Assembly: GCA_002336085.1 (NCBI GenBank)
Contig: DDEH01000060.1
Span: 16,468-54,971 of the forward strand
Reading direction: 5' to 3'
Source of the DNA: Flavobacteriales bacterium UBA1959
Lineage (GTDB): Bacteria; Bacteroidota; Bacteroidia; Flavobacteriales_D; Sanyastnellaceae
DNA length: 38,504 nt
Below the pieces are notes generated by a model. The model did no database searches. It saw only the letters and a list, made by a program, of their open reading frames with translations, and was not told where the DNA came from. Positions 8,783 to 16,489 of the stretch are shown here, in pieces (the first letter of the stretch is position 1; every line of letters starts with the position of its first letter). The position numbers were made by a program, and so were the translations under genes.

Positions 8783-9700
8783 TCAGCGATTGCTTAAAAT
8801 GCGTTCAATTTGAGTCTTGTACCGACCAGATTCTTCTTTTTGAGACAGCGCGTAGTGCAACGTCATGAGTCCTTTTAATGTTTCCAGACGCTCTGGCTGT
8901 TGAGCGTGAGCGTCCTCCATTGGGCGCAAGGCTTGTTCAAACAATTCCACACAGACATCTTGAATTTCCATCAGCTCAAACATGGATGTTTTGTGGTCGA
9001 TTGTTTTCAATTTTCGAACGCCTTCATTGTAGAGGGTAATTGCCAAGTTATATTGTGTAGAATAATCTCCTGGATTGCCTTCCAAAGCTGCCTTATAATG
9101 GCCAATGGCGGCATCAAAAATAGCCTTTGACTCCGCGGAATTTTGCGGTGATCCAGACTCCAGGAGCATCGCATGCGCCTGACCCAAGTAGCGGTTCAAA
9201 TCCGACCGTTCCGGCGCAAAGCTTCTCATTGGATCCAAGCTCAATTGAATGGCTTCATATTGGCCAAACAAAGCAAAAATATCATCGGTGGAGCCCCACG
9301 TAAAGCCTTCCACCATTCCAATAGCTTCGCGGAAATAGCTCCGAGCGAGAAAATCCATAGCCTCAGCGGCCATTTGACGTTCAGAGGCAATCAAACCTAC
9401 TTGCAGTCCCCGCTGAAAGCACATTACAGCTGAAGCACGCTCCGGCGCATCCGCTCCATATTCCCCATGCATCTTATGCAATTCCTTGTGAATAAATCCC
9501 ATGACAAACCAAGCATGGCCATCCGCCTGATACGCTTGAGTCGCGATAACAGGGGCAAGCAACTGCCGAGCTTCTGTCCATCTGCCTTCGCGCCCAAGGG
9601 CAGCAGCCCGGTCAGCTTCTGTTTGTGCATTTAAATCAGAACCGGCAGCGGCAATCACAAGCACACATGCTAGCAAGGCGGATTGTATGTCGATTTTCAT
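8783..9700 (-). CDS. Exported helical (TPR-like) repeat protein
   Basis: 305 residues from the ATG at 9700, which overlaps the TGA of the YfiR-like gene in an ATGA (9700-9697); a TTG seven codons further up (9721) is less likely. A signal peptide (hydrophobic 6-19, likely cut after LNA at about 25) is followed by an all-alpha protein. Repeat-like helical pairs are seen in RAAALGREGRWTEARQLL, HAWFVMGFIHKELHKM, AIGHYKAALEGNPGDYST and QYNLAITLYNEG, a classic TPR unit. It is probably a soluble periplasmic protein. The translational coupling to the YfiR-like gene and the SpoIIE gene 53 bp downstream suggest a shared signalling role, perhaps a scaffold. No specific function can be recognised. Confidence 0.75.
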   Translation of the reverse strand: MKIDIQSALLACVLVIAAAGSDLNAQTEADRAAALGREGRWTEARQLLAPVIATQAYQADGHAWFVMGFIHKELHKMHGEYGADAPERASAVMCFQRGLQVGLIASERQMAAEAMDFLARSYFREAIGMVEGFTWGSTDDIFALFGQYEAIQLSLDPMRSFAPERSDLNRYLGQAHAMLLESGSPQNSAESKAIFDAAIGHYKAALEGNPGDYSTQYNLAITLYNEGVRKLKTIDHKTSMFELMEIQDVCVELFEQALRPMEDAHAQQPERLETLKGLMTLHYALSQKEESGRYKTQIERILSNR

Positions 9701-10365
9701 GGCACTAATTTTACAGCCCAAGACAATATTCTATTTCCAATGAGCAAGTTGCGTTTCGAAGCCTCTTCTGAATTGATCTCGTAACGAATACGGTTCTTTA
9801 CAGCTACGAAATTGATCAGCGCTCCATGCTCCAAGCCGTCCGATGCATCCGAAATCAAAAGGACAGGTTGGCCCTCTATGTACTTCGCAATGCGTTCCAA
9901 AGTCTCACCGGATTCCTCGCAATAAATAACATGCGAAAAAGGCGCCCGCTCCAGAGCCAAAGCATCATCAAATGCAATGATTTCAAGCTGCTGGGACCCA
10001 ATTACTTTCATGCCATACTTATCCGCTAAAATGGCGTGCAATGAAGGGTTGCCAACGATTGCTAATCGAAAAGGCCCTTCCATTTTTGATGAAGGCCATT
10101 GATTCGATGCAGAGAAGTGGAAAAGGAAATTTGCCTTCGTAATGGATCGAGTGTCCGATTCGTCCATCGCGCTAGTTTGGTTGAACTGAACTTGCGCATG
10201 CAAATTGGATCTACCTATCCAGATCAATCCGACGGCTACCAGCATGAAACCAATGAGCACTGAGCCTATTTGACTGCGCGACTTATGATACCCAAACTTC
10301 AGCATCCACGTCAGCAAAGACGAGACAACAGGAGATGAATAGTGATGATTGGGCAGCGCGCGCAT
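9697..10365 (-). CDS. YfiR/DUF4154-family periplasmic protein
   Basis: 222 residues from the ATG at 10365, or 202 from the in-frame ATG at 10305, which gives a more usual leader. A hydrophobic segment (about 33-51) ends at LHA-Q near 57, so it is exported or anchored. The mature part fits DUF4154: KANFLFHFSASNQWP at the start, RLAIVGNP, an FSHVIYCEES strand, VLLISDASD, and the end block INFVAVKNRIRYEIN with NRILSWAVKL. In Pseudomonas, YfiR is a periplasmic repressor of the diguanylate cyclase YfiN. Here no GGDEF protein is near; the linked transmembrane protein is a HAMP-SpoIIE phosphatase. I infer that this protein may control that phosphatase from the periplasm. Confidence 0.8.
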   Translation of the reverse strand: MRALPNHHYSSPVVSSLLTWMLKFGYHKSRSQIGSVLIGFMLVAVGLIWIGRSNLHAQVQFNQTSAMDESDTRSITKANFLFHFSASNQWPSSKMEGPFRLAIVGNPSLHAILADKYGMKVIGSQQLEIIAFDDALALERAPFSHVIYCEESGETLERIAKYIEGQPVLLISDASDGLEHGALINFVAVKNRIRYEINSEEASKRNLLIGNRILSWAVKLVP

Positions 10366-10417
10366 GGACTGAATTTGTTGTGAAGTTAAGGGTTACCGTT
10401 GGCCTTCCCATGAATTT

Positions 10418-10939
10418 TCAATTTGTTCTCAAAGCGGAGAAAATCCAGCGGCGCCACCATGATTCATCTTCGCGAGAGGCCAAATACGCGAGCCTCTCCA
10501 ACTTCACCGCAGTGGCCATCCAGTTTTTCAAACGGTCATCCAAGTCATCATAGGCGCCGGCTTCGAGCTCAGAGGCATGAATAATTCGCCAATCGTCCAA
10601 AGTCAAAAAAGGATCCAAATCTCGCTTCTTTCGAGCCCGAATCACTGCAGACATCAGGGCCCAGCCTTCCTTCTCTGCCATAAAACGCACTTGCCGCTTT
10701 CCAAGTTTTTTGAGTGGGTGAGCCAATTCCCAGTCCACCAATTCCATCAGCATGTTGTGGGCATTGCCTCGGCTCATCCCCAAATGGTGCATAACATCAT
10801 CCGTGGATTGCGGCTCCGCGCGCAAAATTAACCATGCATGCACGGCCAGTAGCGCCTTGGGGACACCCCAATGCTGACCAATTTCCTGCCAATGTTCAAT
10901 GAAAGATTGCTCGGCTGGCGCCAGGGATGTGTATTCCAC
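10418..10939 (-). CDS. GbsR/MarR-family HTH transcriptional regulator
   Basis: 173 residues, cytoplasmic. The pattern is that of the GbsR group of the MarR superfamily: FIEHWQEIGQHWGVPKALLAVHAWLIL, then the winged-helix segment STDDVMHHLGMSRGNAHNMLMELVDWELAHPL, the wing GKRQVRFMAEKEGWALM, and a helical dimerisation tail. The apparent start is GTG at 10939, 14 bases after the stop of the FAD oxidoreductase; no ATG lies near. Position between the oxidoreductase and the YfiR-like gene suggests it controls one or both neighbours, or its own operon. The ligand is unknown. Confidence 0.85.
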   Translation of the reverse strand: MEYTSLAPAEQSFIEHWQEIGQHWGVPKALLAVHAWLILRAEPQSTDDVMHHLGMSRGNAHNMLMELVDWELAHPLKKLGKRQVRFMAEKEGWALMSAVIRARKKRDLDPFLTLDDWRIIHASELEAGAYDDLDDRLKNWMATAVKLERLAYLASREDESWWRRWIFSALRTN

Positions 10940-10953
10940 GAGGTTCTTTACTT

Positions 10954-12015
10954 TCAGTTTTTTGTGAAAGTACGAAATCTCTTGGGATGAACCTCATCCG
11001 GGACCTCGTCCCGAATGCCTGAAACCACATCCAAGGTCCAATCCACCATGGTGGGGCCTATCGAAACCCCCCGCGTTCCCCATCCCGTGCACACAAAATA
11101 CCAAGGAGATTTAGAGGAAATGCGGCCAAGGATTGGACGACGATCAAAACAAGCGGGTCGGAGGCCCGCGCGATGACTAACCACATCGGTCGCTACCAGC
11201 GCCGCACCTTTTCTTACCGTGCTGACTTGCTCTGTGAGATTTTCGATGGTTTCCGGTCGGACCAAGGGCTCATCCATGTCCCATCGGTAAGTGGATCCAA
11301 TACGGTATTCACCCGAACCAATAGGCAGGGCCCATGTCACATTATTCACCGTCTGCTCACCCCAATCCAATTCCGTTTGGATAGTAAGTACTTCTCCATG
11401 ATTGCGGCTCACTTCCAATCCAAATTTGGCCAAGTCATCCGCCACACCAACTCCCCGGCAATCAATCACAGTGCTAAATCCCACAGGACAACCGTCTTCC
11501 ATCGCCCAAGATCGTCGTTCCCATAGGCCTAATCTCTGCCAAAGCAAACGGCTTTTCTGTGTCAACATACGCACATCAACCCAGCCTGCACTTCGCACAA
11601 TGCCGGCGCCAAATGGCGCATCCAACGAGGGGTGTAATTCTGTCCGCGGCAGTATCTCAATAAATTGGGCAACCTCACCTTCTTCTGCGATACGTTCCGC
11701 CCAAAGTGCTGCATACCTCTCATTGGGGAAAACTCGGATGACAGGCACATCATGCCGCAGTTTGCATTCCAATTCCTGCTGGATGGCCTGGAACATCTCA
11801 CGTGCCGTCTCCGCGTAATTCGCAGCATCCCATTGCGGCAATATTCTTCGAAACGAAACAGGATTGAACATGCCCGCGGCTACATCTGAGGCTGCCGGTG
11901 AACCATCGGACCACTGCACAAACTTCACTCCACGTTGGTGACATTTCCACGCCATGAGCGTGCCCGCTAAGCCGTCACCTATAATCAATACCGACCCTTG
12001 GTTTTTGTTTGTCAT
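10954..12015 (-). CDS. FAD-dependent oxidoreductase of the D-amino-acid/glycine oxidase (DAO) superfamily
   Basis: 353 residues. The N-terminus carries the dinucleotide-binding GDGLAG at 13-18 within SVLIIGDGLAGTLMAWKC. The C-terminal DAO signature is clear: RAGLRPACFDRRPILGRI and YFVCTGWGTRGVSIGP. There is no signal peptide. Members oxidise amino acids or secondary amines to imines (glycine oxidase ThiO, DadA, sarcosine oxidase, MnmC C-half), so the exact substrate cannot be named. Its ATG shares one base with the TAA of kbl (TAATG), so it is translationally coupled to the enzyme that makes glycine and acetyl-CoA. A substrate linked to threonine/glycine catabolism is therefore a reasonable guess. 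Confidence 0.82.
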   Translation of the reverse strand: MTNKNQGSVLIIGDGLAGTLMAWKCHQRGVKFVQWSDGSPAASDVAAGMFNPVSFRRILPQWDAANYAETAREMFQAIQQELECKLRHDVPVIRVFPNERYAALWAERIAEEGEVAQFIEILPRTELHPSLDAPFGAGIVRSAGWVDVRMLTQKSRLLWQRLGLWERRSWAMEDGCPVGFSTVIDCRGVGVADDLAKFGLEVSRNHGEVLTIQTELDWGEQTVNNVTWALPIGSGEYRIGSTYRWDMDEPLVRPETIENLTEQVSTVRKGAALVATDVVSHRAGLRPACFDRRPILGRISSKSPWYFVCTGWGTRGVSIGPTMVDWTLDVVSGIRDEVPDEVHPKRFRTFTKN

Positions 12016-13220
12016 TATCCCACAGCCTCGAGGACTCCCAAGTCACGTCCCACCTTCTCAAACGAAGCTATGGCGTGATCGAGCTGCTCCTGGGTGTGTG
12101 CCGCTGATAGTTGAACACGAATGCGCGCCTGGTCTTTCGGCACGACTGGATAGAAAAATCCAATGACGTAGATGCCTTCATCCAATAAGCGATTCGCCAT
12201 TTCTTGCGAAAGCTTGGCATCTCCCAACATCACCGGAACGATTGCAGATTCACCGTCTTTGATGGGCAATCCCAAGCGCCGCATACCCGCTTTAAAGTAA
12301 TGGGTGTTTTGCTCCAATCGATCACGCAATTCCGTGGAATCACTGAGCATATTAAAGACTTCCAATGAAGCTCCAACAATGCTTGGCGCTAGACTGTTGC
12401 TAAACAAATACGGCCGAGACTTCTGGCGGAGCATCTCGATGATCTCTTTTCTTCCGGTTGTAAATCCCCCCATAGCGCCCCCCATGGCTTTGCCCAAAGT
12501 TCCCGTAATTATATCTACACGTCCCAGTGCATTGCCCAATTCCACGCTGCCTCTTCCCGTTTTTCCAATGACTCCGGTGGCGTGGCATTCATCCACCATA
12601 ACCAGTGCATCATAACGATCTGCGAGATCACAGATTTGTCCAATCTGAGCGACGTAACCGTCCATAGAAAAAACGCCATCGGTGACAATAATTTTGAAGC
12701 GGTGATTGGCTGCTTCTGCTTTTTGTAACTGCGCCTCCAAATCCGTCATATCATTGTTGGCATACCGATAGCGAGCCGCCTTGCAAAGCCTCACACCATC
12801 GATGATTGAGGCGTGATTCAATGAATCTGAAATAATTGCATCTTCTGGACCCAACAACGGCTCAAAAACACCGCCATTGGCATCAAAGGCTGCGGCATAG
12901 AGAATGGTATCTTCCGTCTCGTGAAAATCGGCAATGCTCTGCTCCAATTGCTTATGGATGGTCTGAGTGCCGCAAATGAACCGCACACTAGACATTCCAA
13001 ACCCATGGCTATCGATGGCTTTCTTAGCCGCCTCGTTTACCAGGGAATGGTTGCTCAAGCCCAGATAATTGTTCGCACAAAAATTCAGAACCCTGGAGCC
13101 GTCCTCCAACGTGATTTCCATGTCTTGAGCTCCCGAAATAACCCGCTCTTGCTTAAATAAACCCGCCTCCTCAATATTCGCTAGTTCGTCGCTGAGGTGC
13201 TGTTTCATAGATCCGTACAT
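12015..13220 (-). CDS. kbl: Glycine C-acetyltransferase (2-amino-3-ketobutyrate CoA ligase)
   Basis: 401 residues; a PLP-dependent alpha-oxoamine synthase. It splits 2-amino-3-oxobutyrate with CoA into glycine and acetyl-CoA, the second step of threonine breakdown. Motifs seen are LNFCANNYLGLSNH, GFGMSSVRFICGTQ, the PLP-pocket SDSLNHASIIDG, MVDECHATGVIGKTGRG at about 208-224, the Schiff-base Lys244 in TGTLGKAMGG and RIRVQLSAAHT near the end. The start MYGSMKQHL is typical for Kbl and argues against BioF or serine palmitoyltransferase. No tdh (threonine dehydrogenase) is next to it. It lies 30 bp after ldcA and is coupled to the downstream FAD oxidoreductase by a one-base overlap. Confidence 0.94.
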   Translation of the reverse strand: MYGSMKQHLSDELANIEEAGLFKQERVISGAQDMEITLEDGSRVLNFCANNYLGLSNHSLVNEAAKKAIDSHGFGMSSVRFICGTQTIHKQLEQSIADFHETEDTILYAAAFDANGGVFEPLLGPEDAIISDSLNHASIIDGVRLCKAARYRYANNDMTDLEAQLQKAEAANHRFKIIVTDGVFSMDGYVAQIGQICDLADRYDALVMVDECHATGVIGKTGRGSVELGNALGRVDIITGTLGKAMGGAMGGFTTGRKEIIEMLRQKSRPYLFSNSLAPSIVGASLEVFNMLSDSTELRDRLEQNTHYFKAGMRRLGLPIKDGESAIVPVMLGDAKLSQEMANRLLDEGIYVIGFFYPVVPKDQARIRVQLSAAHTQEQLDHAIASFEKVGRDLGVLEAVG

Positions 13221-13245
13221 GGGGACGATTTAAAGTTTAACACCA

Positions 13246-13253
13246 CAAAATTA
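13246..13253 (-). promoter_or_regulatory. Possible -7 promoter box for kbl
   Basis: On minus, TAATTTTG matches TAnnTTTG exactly. It overlaps the ldcA stop codon and sits 25 bases before the kbl ATG. There is no clear -33 TTTG. It could give kbl its own promoter inside the minus-strand run. Confidence 0.35.
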
Positions 13254-14147
13254 ATCGATTTCGCGGGTGATGCGATGCTTTTGTTGCATCCAACTAGCCC
13301 CCAAAATAACAGGCGCGTTGTTTGGACCATGGCCGAAAGGAAGATTCCAATGGATGGGCTTGCCATCGGGAAGGTGTGAACGAATTATTTCTTCATGCGT
13401 TTGACCAAAAGGATTGTCTTTGGATTGGCCCGCTGCAATGGTATTATCATGTAAGTCTGTGAAGGAGCCGACCAATAGTCCCTTGACTTGTTCCAATACA
13501 CCCGCTAAGCGCAGAGCAAGCATCATGCGATCAATGTGGTACAGGTATTCATCTAAGTCTTCAATCAGCAACCAATTTCCTGCGCAGTCCGGGAAGTATG
13601 GCGTCCCTATTAAGCTGAAGAGCACGCTCAAATTGCCTCCCACAACAGTCGGTTCACCTTCGCTATTTACCGGCGTCTTAAGCACTTCCCAAACGGCGTC
13701 CTGTTCAGCCATTATCCCGGCTGAAAACGTATTGGCTACCGAAGCGTGCATGGATGCGACTCCAACCCGATTCGCCCAACCGTGCAATGCCGTCACGTCG
13801 CTAAAACCGATGATCCAAGTGGGATTTGCTAAAAATGATGCTTGATTTAGCAGCGGCAACAGTCGAGCGCAGCCATACCCGCCTCGCATGGCCCAAACTG
13901 CTTTGATATCATCCGAAGAAAAAGCCCAGTTCAAAAGACTCGCACGGTGCGCGTCATTGCCTCCAAATTGACCATCACGTGATTGCAATCCTTCGGGGAT
14001 GACAGGGATAAACCCCGCCTGTTCTATCAGTTTTATCGCTGACTTGACTTGCGCTTCTGTCACAAAACGGGCAGGTGCCGCGAGCATAATCTTTTCCCCT
14101 GGCTTAAGAGGAGCAGGCTTCTTAGTAGAACGGGGAGGGTCAATCAT
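13251..14147 (-). CDS. LD-carboxypeptidase (peptidase family S66)
   Basis: 298 residues from the ATG at 14147. The frame stays open much further up, but that stretch runs antisense through the start of metG and is not part of the gene. The S66 fold is seen in KPGEKIMLAAPARFVTE, VWAMRGGYGCARLLP and the catalytic set: nucleophile Ser116 in GFSDVT, Glu196 in LLIEDLDEYLYHIDRM and His273 in PFGHGPNNAP. These enzymes remove the terminal D-alanine from murein tetrapeptides in the cytoplasm during cell-wall recycling; some relatives (MccF) cleave microcin-type acyl-adenylates instead. No signal peptide, as expected. Divergent from metG across 81 bp, and 30 bp upstream of kbl. Confidence 0.92.
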   Translation of the reverse strand: MIDPPRSTKKPAPLKPGEKIMLAAPARFVTEAQVKSAIKLIEQAGFIPVIPEGLQSRDGQFGGNDAHRASLLNWAFSSDDIKAVWAMRGGYGCARLLPLLNQASFLANPTWIIGFSDVTALHGWANRVGVASMHASVANTFSAGIMAEQDAVWEVLKTPVNSEGEPTVVGGNLSVLFSLIGTPYFPDCAGNWLLIEDLDEYLYHIDRMMLALRLAGVLEQVKGLLVGSFTDLHDNTIAAGQSKDNPFGQTHEEIIRSHLPDGKPIHWNLPFGHGPNNAPVILGASWMQQKHRITREID

Positions 14148-14228
14148 GGTTGGTTTACGCTGGTATTGCGCAAGATGGCAATGGATAGCGAAAAAGCCCG
14201 AAATTCGCACTTCTTTTCGTCTATATCC

Positions 14229-16322
14229 ATGACTCCTACTGAACGGCCATTTCGCCACCCCCGCCGACTGATGATGACCTCGGCTTTGCCATACGCCAAT
14301 GGTCCCATTCACATTGGGCACATTGCAGGGGCTTATCTGCCCGGTGACATCCGAGCGCGGTTTGAGCGCATGGCGGGCTCTGAAGTACTCTGGGTATGTG
14401 GAAGCGATGAGCACGGGGCCGCCATTACATTGCGCGCCAAAAAAGAGGGCGTTACTCCCCGTGAAATTGTGGACCGATACCATGCTGAAATGCAAGAGGC
14501 ATTTGCGGGAATCGACATGGCTTTTGATCATTATTCGCGCACATCGAGCGAAAAACACCACAAAGTCGCACAAGATTTTTTCTTAAAACTTCTGGATTCA
14601 GGAAGTTTTGAAGTCAAAACAGACGCTCAATTTTTCGATCCCGAAGCCGCGCAATTTTTAGCAGACCGATACATCACTGGCACATGTCCCAAATGCGAGG
14701 CCCCTGATGCCTACGGAGACCAATGTGAAAAATGTGGCTCTGCTTTGTCACCCACGGATTTAATTGATCCGAAATCGACCTTGAGCGGTGCTACGCCAAT
14801 TTCAAAGGATACCACCCTCTGGTACTTGCCCATGGGACGGCACGAAGAATGGTTGCGGGATTACATCGAAAAAGGGGAATTCAATGGCCAAGCGCACCAC
14901 GATACGCGCACCTGGAAGTCTCACGTAACCGGTCAATGCAGAAGCTGGATCGATGGCGGACTGCAAAGCCGCGCCATGACGCGCGATCTGGATTGGGGCG
15001 TCCCCGTACCGGTGGAAGGCGCAGACGGAAAAGTGCTCTACGTTTGGCTGGACGCGCCTATTGGCTACATCACTTCAACCATGGAGTGGGCGGCAAAGGC
15101 TGGCCAGGACTGGAAAGATTGGTGGCAATCAGACGAAGCGGAATTGATCCATTTTATTGGAAAAGACAACATCGTATTTCACTGCTTGATTTTCCCCATT
15201 CTGCTCAAAGAGCACGGGGAATTTAATCTCCCCACGAATGTACCTGCCAACGCATTCATGAACTTAGAGGGCAACAAAATTTCCACGTCCCGAAATTGGG
15301 CTGTGTGGGTGAAGGATTACCTGGAAGAATTTCCCGGAAAGAGCGACGAGTTGCGTTACGTACTCGCGAGCATTATGCCGGAGCAAAAGGACAGTGAGTT
15401 TACGTGGTCAGACTACCGCGAGCGCGTGAATAACGAACTGGCAGACGTGCTTGGAAACTTCATCAATCGGGTCATTGTCCTCACTCAGAAATATTACGAT
15501 TCCACGGTCCCTGCCATCGAACGCTCCAAATGGACTGCCGATGAAGATGCGATTATCCAAGCCTTGGATTCAGCCCCCGGCCAAGTGGCTGACCTCATTC
15601 GCCGGAATCGCTTCCGAGATGCCCTGCAGGCAGCAATGGGCATCGCGCGTTTGGGCAATAAGTACATGACAGAACAGGAGCCATGGAAGCTCAAGAAAAC
15701 AGACGAAGAACGAACAGCTGTAATCTTGAATACATGCATTCAAGTTGCAGCGAACTGTTCTGTAATGCTAGAGCCATTTATTCCCATAACTGCGCAAAAA
15801 ATGCAGGTTGCATTTGGAATCAATCAAGCGCATTGGGAAAACGCCAGCGGCTCCATGATACACCCTGGGGCTAAGCTTGGTGAGTTGCCTATTCTGTTCG
15901 AAAAAGTGGAGGAATCTACCGTTGAAGCCCAAGTTGAAAAATTAAAGTCTGCCAAAGCCGGCGAGCCGACTGCTGCAGCACGTGAACCCCTCAAGCCCAT
16001 GATGACCTTTGAAGATTTCCAAAAGCTCGACCTCCGAGTCGGTGAAGTGATTGCATGTGAGCGAGTTCCTAAGGCGGACAAATTGCTTCAGTTGACCATC
16101 CGCACAGGCCTCGACGAACGGACCGTCTTGAGCGGAATTGCAGAGCATTTCAAGCCCGAAGAAGTCGTTGGAAGACGGGTCACGTTGCTTGCCAACCTCG
16201 CACCACGAAAAATCCGAGGGGTGGAAAGCCAAGGCATGGTGCTCATGGCCGAATCGGAAGACGGCTCGTTGCGCTTCGTAACGCCCGAGGAGGGAACGGC
16301 TGCAGGAGATACTATCCGCTGA
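14229..16322 (+). CDS. metG: Methionyl-tRNA synthetase with C-terminal tRNA-binding domain
   Basis: 697 residues from the ATG at 14229, 81 bp from the divergent ldcA; an ATG at 14271 is also possible. It charges tRNA-Met. The class I signature HIGH is at 28-31 (ALPYANGPIHIGHIAGAY). A zinc knuckle has Cys at 153, 156, 166 and 169. The KMSKS loop is KISTS at 350-354, a variant seen in the MetG group with this zinc pattern. The anticodon domain follows, with a linker rich in Ala/Glu, and then an EMAP/Trbp111-type tRNA-binding domain (about 597-697: LDLRVGEVIACERVPKADKL, VLSGIAEHF, RKIRGVESQGMVLMA). Length and order match Bacteroidota MetG. Its stop codon abuts the relic on the other strand. Confidence 0.97.
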   Translation: MTPTERPFRHPRRLMMTSALPYANGPIHIGHIAGAYLPGDIRARFERMAGSEVLWVCGSDEHGAAITLRAKKEGVTPREIVDRYHAEMQEAFAGIDMAFDHYSRTSSEKHHKVAQDFFLKLLDSGSFEVKTDAQFFDPEAAQFLADRYITGTCPKCEAPDAYGDQCEKCGSALSPTDLIDPKSTLSGATPISKDTTLWYLPMGRHEEWLRDYIEKGEFNGQAHHDTRTWKSHVTGQCRSWIDGGLQSRAMTRDLDWGVPVPVEGADGKVLYVWLDAPIGYITSTMEWAAKAGQDWKDWWQSDEAELIHFIGKDNIVFHCLIFPILLKEHGEFNLPTNVPANAFMNLEGNKISTSRNWAVWVKDYLEEFPGKSDELRYVLASIMPEQKDSEFTWSDYRERVNNELADVLGNFINRVIVLTQKYYDSTVPAIERSKWTADEDAIIQALDSAPGQVADLIRRNRFRDALQAAMGIARLGNKYMTEQEPWKLKKTDEERTAVILNTCIQVAANCSVMLEPFIPITAQKMQVAFGINQAHWENASGSMIHPGAKLGELPILFEKVEESTVEAQVEKLKSAKAGEPTAAAREPLKPMMTFEDFQKLDLRVGEVIACERVPKADKLLQLTIRTGLDERTVLSGIAEHFKPEEVVGRRVTLLANLAPRKIRGVESQGMVLMAESEDGSLRFVTPEEGTAAGDTIR

Positions 16323-16487
16323 TCAGAACATCATCTTCAGCGATGCCGAAAGTGTTCGGCCAAAGGCCCAGTAGCCTTCTAGCTTTCCATTTTCGATGGT
16401 TCCTTGATCCTTCACATCCGCAAGAGGGTTGGTTATAAATGTTTCAAAGCCATCGCTAAAACGCGAGACCTTAAAGGGTACTTCTTC
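16323..16487 (-). pseudogene. Relic: C-terminal 54 codons of an outer-membrane beta-barrel (TonB-receptor-like) gene
   Basis: Directly after the asd stop, in another frame, minus strand reads 54 uninterrupted codons and a TGA at 16325-16323. The product has no usable start (its only Met residues are the last-but-one pair), so it cannot be a free gene. The text has the look of a TonB-dependent receptor end: VSRFSDGFETFITNPLADV, then an Asn/Gly turn, EGYWAFGRTLSASL and a final Phe, the usual C-terminal residue recognised by the Bam machinery. I infer that the 5' part was lost by deletion next to asd. It meets the metG stop end to end. Family assignment is by eye and could be another barrel type. 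Confidence 0.5.
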
Positions 16488-16489
16488 GC

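Noticed and set aside
14049..14228. Upstream extension of metG
   Set aside because: It overlaps the start of ldcA and has no resemblance to MetG; family alignment starts near 14229-14271.
14148..14573. 142-codon N-terminal extension of the LD-carboxypeptidase frame
   Set aside because: It is antisense to the conserved HIGH region of metG; the S66 domain starts normally at the ATG at 14147.
15276..15290. KISTS in place of KMSKS in MetG as a sign of inactivity
   Set aside because: This variant is normal in MetG enzymes of this zinc-knuckle type; all other motifs are intact.
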